Origin: Chryseobacterium gleum
GTDB taxonomy: Bacteria > Bacteroidota > Bacteroidia > Flavobacteriales_D > Crocinitomicaceae
Reading direction: 5' to 3'
Length of the DNA: 5,497 nt
Assembly: GCA_943326825.2 (NCBI GenBank)
Contig: CALPUT020000193.1
Location: 1-5,497, forward strand
Positions 1-5,497 of this stretch are shown in pieces (the stretch's first letter is position 1; each line of letters starts with the position of its first letter). Below the pieces are notes generated by a model. The model was not told the origin of the DNA. It saw only the letters and a program-made list of their open reading frames with translations, and made no database searches. The position numbers were made by a program, and so were the translations under genes.

Positions 1-2022
1 AGAGATATGGCTATTAAGATGATGCGTTCAATCGGTAATTTCGCTGGTGGATGTAATGTACAATTTGCTGTTTCTCCAGATGAAAATGAAGATATTATTG
101 CTATTGAAATTAATCCTCGTGTATCTAGGTCATCAGCATTGGCTTCAAAAGCAACAGGTTATCCAATTGCCAAAATCGCTTCTAAATTAGCGATAGGTTA
201 TCATTTAGATGAATTAAAAAATCAAATTACAAAGACAACTTCAGCTTTATTTGAGCCTACGTTGGATTATGTAATTGTAAAAATACCTCGTTGGAACTTC
301 AACAAATTCCCTGGAACAAATCGCGAATTAGGTCTTCAAATGAAGTCTGTTGGTGAGGTAATGGGTATTGGTCGTTCTTTCCAAGAAGCTTTACAAAAAG
401 CGTGTCAATCATTAGAGATTAACCGAAATGGATTAGGTGCTGATGGTAAAGAATTAACAAGTCAAAATGAAATTTTACACAGTTTAGAGCACCCAAGTTG
501 GAATCGTTTGTTCCATATTTATGATGCGATTAAATTGGGTATTCCTTTTAAAACGATTGTTGATAAAACAAAAATTGATATTTGGTTCTTAAAACAAATC
601 GAAGACTTAATTAAATTAGAACGTAAAATAGAGAAATTCCATTTAGGTAATTTGCCAAAGGAATTATTGTTTGAAGCTAAACAAAAAGGTTATGCTGATA
701 GACAAATTGCTCATTTGGTTCGTTGTTTAGAATCAGAAGTTTATACAAAAAGATCAGAATTTGGAATTAACCGTGTTTACAAGTTAGTAGATACGTGTGC
801 GGCTGAATTCGAAGCAAAAACACCATACTATTACTCAACTTTCGAGTATGAAAACGAAAGTGTTGTTTCAGATAAAAAGAAAGTTGTAGTTCTTGGTTCT
901 GGTCCAAATAGAATTGGTCAAGGAATTGAGTTTGATTACTCTTGTGTTCACGGCGTATTGGCGGCAAAAGAAATGGGTTATGAAACAATCATGATTAACT
1001 GTAATCCTGAGACTGTTTCTACTGATTTTGATACAGCTGATAAATTGTATTTCGAACCAGTTTTTTGGGAACATATTTATGACATCATTAAACATGAGAA
1101 ACCAGAAGGTGTTATTGTTCAATTAGGAGGTCAAACAGCATTGAAATTAGCAGAGAAATTAGAGCGTTTTGGTATTAAAATTATCGGAACTAGTTTTGAA
1201 GCATTAGATTTAGCTGAAGATAGAGGTCGTTTTTCTAAATTATTAGAGAAAAACAATATTCCTTTCCCTAAATATGGTATCGTTGAAAGTGCTGAACAAG
1301 CATTAGAATTAGCAGATGATTTAGGTTTTCCATTATTAGTTCGTCCTTCTTATGTATTGGGTGGACAAAAAATGAAAATCGTTATTAATAAAGAAGAATT
1401 AGAGCACCACGTTGTTGATATTATCAACGAAATGGGAGCGAATCAAATTCTTTTAGATCACTTTATTGGTGGTGCAATTGAAGCGGAAGCGGATGCAATT
1501 TGTGATGGAAAAGATGTTTACATCATTGGTATCATGCAACACATTGAGCCTGCAGGAATTCACTCTGGAGATTCATATGCCGTATTGCCTCCATACAATT
1601 TAGGTGATTTCGTAATGACACAAATTGAGGATATTACTAATAAAATTGCTGTAGAGTTAAAAACAGTTGGTTTGATCAATATTCAGTTTGCAATAAAAGA
1701 TGATAAAGTATATGTGATTGAAGCAAATCCTAGAGCTTCAAGAACAGTTCCTTTCATTGCAAAAGCTTATGATGAACCTTATGTTAACTATGCAACTAAA
1801 GTAATGTTAGGAGCTAAAGTGAAAGATTTTAATTTCAATCCTAAAAAAGAAGGGTACGCTGTTAAAATTCCAGTTTTCTCTTATGAGAAATTCCCTGATG
1901 TGAAAAAAGAATTAGGTCCAGAGATGAAATCTACAGGAGAAGGAATCCGTTTTATCAAAAACTTAAAAGATCCTTTCTTTACGAAGATTTATTCTGAAAG
2001 AAATATGCATTTGTCTAAATAA
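1..2022 (+). CDS. carB: Carbamoyl-phosphate synthase large subunit, 5'-truncated by window edge, short form without MGS domain
   Basis: CarB makes carbamoyl phosphate from bicarbonate, two ATP and ammonia that the small subunit CarA releases from glutamine; the product feeds pyrimidine and arginine synthesis in the cytoplasm. The frame is open from base 1, so the start and about 265-280 residues lie upstream. Seen, in order: the end of the first ATP-grasp half (GGCNVQFAV, then EINPRVSRSSALASKA), with counterparts of E. coli Gln285, Glu299 and Asn301 at 61-63, 106-108 and 112-114; the oligomerisation domain (about window residues 135-285); and the second ATP-grasp half from about 874 (GSGPNRIGQGIEFDY, then RPSYVLGGQ), with Glu761, Gln829, Glu841 and Asn843 counterparts at 1480, 1684, 1720 and 1726. 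The protein stops about 26 residues after GPEMKSTGE, where the C-terminal MGS-like allosteric domain of about 1073-residue CarB would start. From memory, flavobacterial CarB is usually near 950 residues, so this is probably the natural end. The TAA stop shares its last A with the next gene's ATG. carA is not in the window. Confidence 0.97.
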   Translation, partial: RDMAIKMMRSIGNFAGGCNVQFAVSPDENEDIIAIEINPRVSRSSALASKATGYPIAKIASKLAIGYHLDELKNQITKTTSALFEPTLDYVIVKIPRWNFNKFPGTNRELGLQMKSVGEVMGIGRSFQEALQKACQSLEINRNGLGADGKELTSQNEILHSLEHPSWNRLFHIYDAIKLGIPFKTIVDKTKIDIWFLKQIEDLIKLERKIEKFHLGNLPKELLFEAKQKGYADRQIAHLVRCLESEVYTKRSEFGINRVYKLVDTCAAEFEAKTPYYYSTFEYENESVVSDKKKVVVLGSGPNRIGQGIEFDYSCVHGVLAAKEMGYETIMINCNPETVSTDFDTADKLYFEPVFWEHIYDIIKHEKPEGVIVQLGGQTALKLAEKLERFGIKIIGTSFEALDLAEDRGRFSKLLEKNNIPFPKYGIVESAEQALELADDLGFPLLVRPSYVLGGQKMKIVINKEELEHHVVDIINEMGANQILLDHFIGGAIEAEADAICDGKDVYIIGIMQHIEPAGIHSGDSYAVLPPYNLGDFVMTQIEDITNKIAVELKTVGLINIQFAIKDDKVYVIEANPRASRTVPFIAKAYDEPYVNYATKVMLGAKVKDFNFNPKKEGYAVKIPVFSYEKFPDVKKELGPEMKSTGEGIRFIKNLKDPFFTKIYSERNMHLSK

Positions 2023-2024
2023 TG
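2020..2024 (+). promoter_or_regulatory. TAATG stop/start overlap coupling carB to the small membrane gene
   Basis: The carB stop TAA (2020-2022) and the next ATG (2022-2024) share one A. Such overlaps commonly allow a terminating ribosome to restart on the downstream gene. No Shine-Dalgarno-like purine motif precedes the ATG, which is normal in Bacteroidota. Coupling is inferred from the geometry only. Confidence 0.6.
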
Positions 2025-2297
2025 GTCGTAGAAGCGAGCGTAACAGGTGTTTTTAAAACTATTTTAATGATCTTAGGAGCTTTTGTGCTCCTAAGATTTT
2101 TAGGTCAATTTCTGACTGCAAAAAGAAATATGGAAGAAGAGCGATCGTTGAATGAAAAGCAACGAAAATTCCGAGAAGAAAAAGAACGTGTATTTAAATC
2201 GTTTGGGAAGACTTCAATTATTTCTGATAAAAAATCTAAATCAAATCAAAAATCAAAAAATAGTGTAGAGGATGTAGATTTTGAAGAGATTAACTAA
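2022..2297 (+). CDS. Small single-span membrane protein, DUF4834-like
   Basis: A 91-residue protein of unknown function. Residues about 10-31 form one hydrophobic membrane segment (from VFKTILMIL to LGQFL). It is followed by AKR and a long, highly charged helix (about residues 33-63, rich in E, K and R) that could form a coiled coil, then a Ser/Lys/Asn-rich linker and an acidic tail ending VDFEEIN. Basic residues after the span suggest a cytoplasmic C-terminus. The short N-terminus, single span, basic linker and closing VD(Y/F)EEI-type tail fit my memory of the Bacteroidota DUF4834 family; this is recognition by pattern, not a search result. The ATG at 2022 overlaps the carB stop by one base, and it places the membrane segment at the usual distance from the N-terminus, so I prefer this start. 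A terminator-like hairpin lies inside codons 17-27. The YfhO-family gene follows 75 bases downstream. Confidence 0.8.
   Translation: MVVEASVTGVFKTILMILGAFVLLRFLGQFLTAKRNMEEERSLNEKQRKFREEKERVFKSFGKTSIISDKKSKSNQKSKNSVEDVDFEEIN
2070..2101 (+). terminator. Terminator-like hairpin inside the DUF4834-like coding sequence
   Basis: Arms at 2070-2080 (ATCTTAGGAGC) and 2087-2097 (GCTCCTAAGAT) are perfectly complementary over 11 bp around a 6-base loop (TTTTGT). A G-U pair (2069/2098) could extend the stem. Five Ts (2097-2101) follow directly. This is the classic layout of an intrinsic terminator and would end carB transcripts about 75 bases after the carB stop, yet it encodes residues 17-27 of the next protein's membrane span. 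The right arm uses leucine codons CTC and CTA, which are unusual in this window. Whether it terminates transcription while ribosomes translate it is unknown. Confidence 0.6.
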
Positions 2298-2372
2298 AAA
2301 CAGTATCTCTCTTAAAACTAAATTACTATCTTCATGCACTTAAATTATTAAAAGAAAACTAATTAATACAAA
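2298..2372 (+). promoter_or_regulatory. A/T-rich leader of the YfhO-family gene
   Basis: The gap between the small membrane gene and the YfhO-family gene is 75 bases. It contains no hairpin followed by a T run, so transcription may continue across it. The last 25 or so bases before the ATG are strongly A-rich (AAAAGAAAAC, then AATACAAA), typical of Bacteroidota translation start regions that lack a Shine-Dalgarno motif. I could not find a convincing pair of Bacteroidota promoter boxes (TTTG and TAnnTTTG). Confidence 0.45.
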
Positions 2373-5336
2373 ATGAAAAATTTCTTTATCAAAAATTGGG
2401 TACATTTTGCAGTTGTTGCAGTGTTTTTCATTATCACATTTGTTTATTTCTCTCCTGAATTTGAAGGTTATGGATTAAAGCAACATGATATTGAGCAACA
2501 TGTTGGAATGTCTCATGAGACAGCAATGTATCGTGAAAAATTTGGTAAAGAACCATTGTGGACAAATTCAATGTTTGGTGGTATGCCTACAACTCAAATT
2601 TCAATGTTGTACGATGGAAATATGTTCCAGAAAAGTATTACATGGTTTTTGACCTTTTTTGGAGTTACTGCTGGGATTTTCTTTGTTCATTTAATTGGAT
2701 TTTACATTTTTTCTAGATTGGTTAAATTAAAGCCAATCGTAGGTGTTGTGGGAGCTTTAGCATTTGCTTTTTCATCTTATGAGATAATTATTTTACAGGC
2801 AGGACATAATTCAAAAGCGTTAACAGTAGCGTTGATGGCACCTGTATTAGGAGCGTTTATTTATTCGTTTAAGTCAAATTGGAAATGGGGAGCAGTGCTT
2901 TCTTGTATTTTCATGTCGTTTCAAATGGCAAGTAATCACTTACAAGTAACTTATTACTTCGGGATTTTATTATTGTTTTTAGGTGCTTATTTCTTATTTG
3001 ATGCAATTAAAAACAAAACATATAAACCATTTTTAATTTCTACTTCAACATTGATTTTAGCATATGTTATTGCATTATTAGCCAATTATGGAAATATCGC
3101 TTTGACAAATGAATATTCAGCTGAAACAATTCGTGGTGGAAATGATGTAACAATTACTCCTGAAGGAACTCCTAAAGAAGTAACTAAAGGATTAGATAAA
3201 GATTATATTACAAATTGGAGTTATGGGAAAGGTGAATCGTTTACTTTAGTATCTCCTTATGTTAAAGGTTCTGCTTCAGTAGGTTTAGGCCAATCTTCTT
3301 TTAAAGATTTAATTGAATCTTCAGATTTAGAAACAAAACAAATTAATGATGCCTTAACTGCTCCTTATCCAGTATACTGGGGAGATCAACCAATGACATC
3401 TGGTCCTGTTTACTTAGGAGTAGTAGTTGTTTTCTTGTCATTATTAGGATTGGTTTATTTGAAAGATCGTTCAAAGTGGATTTACTTAGGTGTTTCAATC
3501 TTGGCATTAATGCTTTCATGGGGTAAAAACTACATGGGATTAACTGATTTCTTTATTGATAATGTACCAGGATATAACAAATTTAGAACAGTAACGATCA
3601 TTTTGGTATTAGTAGAATTATGTTTACCAGTAATCATGGTTTTATTATTGAATAAATTAATTGTTGATCGTGAAGAGATTAAAACAAATAAAAAACCATT
3701 CTTAATTACTTCAGGTGCATTTTTTGTTGTTTTATTCTTAATTAAATCAATGGGATTGAGTGATGGATATACGACTAAAGATGAATTAAATCGTGTTTCA
3801 AACATTAAGGCTGAAGTAACGAAACAAATTTATGAAGTTGATCCAGCTGAATTGGCTAAAAATGGAATTGATATAAACAATCCACAACAAATGAATCAGG
3901 TGATTGATAATCAAGTTAATCTTTCAACTGAGCAATTTGAATCAATGAAACAAGCGAGAAAAGTGATTTTCAATTCATCAATGAATCGTTCATTATTGTT
4001 CTCAATTTTGACAATTGGATTAATAGCATTAGTGTTTTACACGTCAATTTCAAGTTTATATGTTGTTGTTGGAGTTGGATTTTTAGTTCTATTTGATTTA
4101 ATCCCGGTTGATCAAAATTACTTGAGTACTGAAGAAGATGAAAGTGGAAAATACAAATATTGGGTATTAAAAGAAGAAAAAGGTTATCCTGTTGCAACCA
4201 ATCAAGCTGATTTATCGATTTTAGAAAACGAAATTAAAAATCCAGCAGTAGCTTCTCTAGTAAATAAAGGAGCTCAAGATGGTGCAAGAAAAGCAGATGA
4301 ATTAGGTTACACAGGTGGATTTAGAACTAGAATCATTGATGCATATAAATTTAGCGCACTAAATTTCGCAACTAATTACCGTGTAATGGATTATGATGGA
4401 TTCTGGAGTTCAACTAGAGCTTCATATTTCCATAAATCTTTAGGAGGTTACCACGGTGCTAAATTGACAAATATTCAGAATTTATTTGATTTCCATTTAT
4501 CAAAAACGAATAATAAAGTGATTGATATGTTGAATGTTAAGTACATTATTCAAGGAGAGCAAATGGCACCAAATCCAACAGCTATAGGAAATGCTTGGTT
4601 TGTTAAGTCTGTAAGATCTGTTCCAACAGTTAATGATGAGATTTTAGCATTAGGAAAAGTGTTAGAAATTAAGAATTTAGGGAAAGGTGAATTTATTGTA
4701 AATGGTAATAAAGTAGCAGAAGCCAAAGTTCATGGTACTGAAAAATTAGAATATTTTATTCCTGGAAAAGATACTATAGCAATACCTTTATCAAATGGAT
4801 TGACAAAAGGGATGCAAGCTTTATTTGTGATGGATGCAAATGGATCAACGAATTTAATTCCTAAAATGACTCAAAATGCTGATCCAGCTAATTCATTCCA
4901 AACATTCGTTAGCATTGAATTATTAAGTGATTTTGCTCCGGAAAGTGAAGCGGTTATGATCAATGCTGAGTCTTCTAAATTGACTAAAAAATCATTTTCT
5001 GCTGAAGGTTCAATTAAAATGAAATCATATTTACCAAATAAAATTCAATATTCTGCTGATTGTAAAGGAAATCAATTAGCTGTTTTTTCAGAAATTTATT
5101 ATGCAAATGGATGGAAAGCTTATGTTGACGGTAAAGAAGTTGAAATCAGAAAAGTTGATTATTTGTTAAGAGGATTGGAATTAAAAGGAGGGAAGCACAA
5201 AGTTGTTTTCGAATTTGATTTACCAAAATACCATAAAGCAAATACGTATTCAATCATAGCATTACTTATTTTACTAGGAGGAATAGGAGCAAGTGTTTAC
5301 ACGGATAGAAAATCACAAGTTAAATCTGCTGAGTAA
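2373..5336 (+). CDS. YfhO-family polytopic membrane protein, probable GT-C-type glycosyltransferase
   Basis: A 987-residue inner-membrane protein. The first span is at about residues 9-27, followed by an outward loop with QHDIEQ (Asp39, Glu41; position fits the acidic motif of GT-C enzymes) and WTNSMFGGMPTTQ (63-76). Further hydrophobic segments lie near 88-115, 120-140, 148-165, 172-187, 193-210, 220-238, 346-363, 369-383, 405-427, 444-459, 540-557 and 561-578. A large soluble region (about 580-955) carries SYFHKSLGGYHGAKL (684-698) and MLNVKYII (719-726), which recall Bacteroidota YfhO proteins, then a beta-rich end with YYANGWKAYVDGKEV (909-923). A last span lies at about 958-976, with a short basic tail. 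The family (Pfam YfhO) includes Firmicutes proteins that add sugars to lipoteichoic acid from lipid-linked donors. Bacteroidota lack that polymer, so the acceptor here is unknown. The ATG at 2373 is preceded by an A-rich leader and begins just before the first span. Length and composition look normal, with no frameshift. Confidence 0.9.
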   Translation: MKNFFIKNWVHFAVVAVFFIITFVYFSPEFEGYGLKQHDIEQHVGMSHETAMYREKFGKEPLWTNSMFGGMPTTQISMLYDGNMFQKSITWFLTFFGVTAGIFFVHLIGFYIFSRLVKLKPIVGVVGALAFAFSSYEIIILQAGHNSKALTVALMAPVLGAFIYSFKSNWKWGAVLSCIFMSFQMASNHLQVTYYFGILLLFLGAYFLFDAIKNKTYKPFLISTSTLILAYVIALLANYGNIALTNEYSAETIRGGNDVTITPEGTPKEVTKGLDKDYITNWSYGKGESFTLVSPYVKGSASVGLGQSSFKDLIESSDLETKQINDALTAPYPVYWGDQPMTSGPVYLGVVVVFLSLLGLVYLKDRSKWIYLGVSILALMLSWGKNYMGLTDFFIDNVPGYNKFRTVTIILVLVELCLPVIMVLLLNKLIVDREEIKTNKKPFLITSGAFFVVLFLIKSMGLSDGYTTKDELNRVSNIKAEVTKQIYEVDPAELAKNGIDINNPQQMNQVIDNQVNLSTEQFESMKQARKVIFNSSMNRSLLFSILTIGLIALVFYTSISSLYVVVGVGFLVLFDLIPVDQNYLSTEEDESGKYKYWVLKEEKGYPVATNQADLSILENEIKNPAVASLVNKGAQDGARKADELGYTGGFRTRIIDAYKFSALNFATNYRVMDYDGFWSSTRASYFHKSLGGYHGAKLTNIQNLFDFHLSKTNNKVIDMLNVKYIIQGEQMAPNPTAIGNAWFVKSVRSVPTVNDEILALGKVLEIKNLGKGEFIVNGNKVAEAKVHGTEKLEYFIPGKDTIAIPLSNGLTKGMQALFVMDANGSTNLIPKMTQNADPANSFQTFVSIELLSDFAPESEAVMINAESSKLTKKSFSAEGSIKMKSYLPNKIQYSADCKGNQLAVFSEIYYANGWKAYVDGKEVEIRKVDYLLRGLELKGGKHKVVFEFDLPKYHKANTYSIIALLILLGGIGASVYTDRKSQVKSAE

Positions 5337-5349
5337 ATAGTTGGATATA

Positions 5350-5384
5350 AAAAACTAATAATTGAAATTAGTTTTTACTTTTTT
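5350..5384 (+). terminator. A/T-rich hairpin with T run after the YfhO-family gene
   Basis: Arms at 5350-5359 (AAAAAACTAAT region) and 5367-5376 (ATTAGTTTTT) pair perfectly over 10 bp around a 7-base loop, beginning 13 bases after the stop. A run of six Ts follows at 5379-5384. Only one pair is G-C, so the stem is weak, but position and layout fit an intrinsic terminator in a low-GC genome. The A run on the left arm means it could also act on transcripts from the opposite strand. Confidence 0.6.
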
Positions 5385-5399
5385 AAATTGTGAATTAGT

Positions 5400-5497
5400 A
5401 TGAAGCTTATTTTAATCTGTTTAGTGTTATTTTCATTGAATTCATTTTCTCAAACAACTGAATTGAATTGGTCTATATTTCATCCGATTAAAAAAGA
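5400..5497 (+). CDS. Start of an exported protein gene, cut by window end
   Basis: The first 32 codons and two bases are present. The N-terminus has Lys2, a hydrophobic core (LILICLVLFSL) and then NSFSQTT, a typical type I signal peptide with likely cleavage just before or after Gln18; the FSQ ending is common in Flavobacteriia. The visible mature part (TELNWSIFHPIKK) is too short to assign a family. An in-frame TGA at 5391-5393 rules out a start further upstream in this frame, which supports the ATG at 5400. The gene begins 63 bases after the YfhO-family stop and just past the terminator-like hairpin, so it is probably a separate unit or depends on read-through. Being exported, it could act in the periplasm, outer membrane or outside the cell. 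Confidence 0.75.
   Translation, partial: MKLILICLVLFSLNSFSQTTELNWSIFHPIKK

Noticed and set aside
767..1122. Minus-strand open frames opposite carB (767-988 and 868-1122)
   Set aside because: They lie entirely within strongly conserved carB sequence, have no recognisable domain and no credible start context. They are antisense shadows.
1930..2022. Recent frameshift or premature stop explaining the short CarB
   Set aside because: The sequence after the stop encodes a plausible membrane protein rather than MGS-domain remnants, and the C-terminal tail resembles what I recall for flavobacterial CarB.
2326..2340. Possible Bacteroidota -7 promoter box (TATCTTCA) before the YfhO-family gene
   Set aside because: It departs from TAnnTTTG at the last two positions, and no TTTG or TTG box lies at the right distance upstream.
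3530..4197. Minus-strand open frames opposite the YfhO-family gene (3530-3805 and 3970-4197)
   Set aside because: Their low-complexity, composition-driven translations lie opposite a convincing full-length gene; nothing supports expression.
5362..5391. Possible promoter for the last gene (TTG, 19 bases, TAAATTGT; or TACTTTTT at 5376-5383)
   Set aside because: The first has a poor -7 match and would leave almost no leader before the ATG at 5400. The second lacks a -33 box at proper spacing and overlaps the terminator hairpin.
1..5497. CRISPR arrays, insertion sequences, tRNA/rRNA genes, riboswitches, tandem repeats
   Set aside because: I saw no spaced repeats, transposase motifs, terminal inverted repeats or RNA-gene signatures on either strand. 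Coding density is high, and the only gaps are 75 and 63 bases.

Overview
The window is low in GC (about one third by eye). It has TAA stops, A-rich leaders before starts, no Shine-Dalgarno motifs, and all genes on the + strand. Codon use, the short carB without a regulatory domain, and a DUF4834-like gene followed by a YfhO-family gene all point to a member of the Bacteroidota, most likely the Flavobacteriia. The species cannot be named from this sequence.

Layout: positions 1-2022 hold the 3' two-thirds or more of carB, the large subunit of carbamoyl-phosphate synthase; its start lies upstream of the window. Its stop codon overlaps by one base the start of a small single-span membrane protein gene (2022-2297) that resembles DUF4834. 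After a 75-base A/T-rich gap comes a 987-residue polytopic membrane protein of the YfhO family (2373-5336). A weak A/T-rich hairpin with a T run follows (5350-5384). The last 98 bases start another + strand gene with a clear signal peptide, cut by the window end.

Working together: carB is a housekeeping gene feeding pyrimidine and arginine synthesis. The two membrane genes downstream have no obvious link to that pathway; tight packing suggests read-through from carB, and the DUF4834-like and YfhO proteins may share a cell-envelope role. No defence system, mobile element, CRISPR array or RNA gene is visible.

Two details deserve attention. First, a perfect 11-bp hairpin followed by five Ts lies inside the coding sequence of the small membrane gene, 48 bases after its start. 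It looks like a carB terminator embedded in the next gene, and it is built partly from leucine codons that are rare here. Second, CarB ends cleanly where the allosteric (MGS-like) domain would begin, and the residue matching the E. coli ornithine ligand Glu892 is isoleucine. This suggests an enzyme without the usual UMP/ornithine control.
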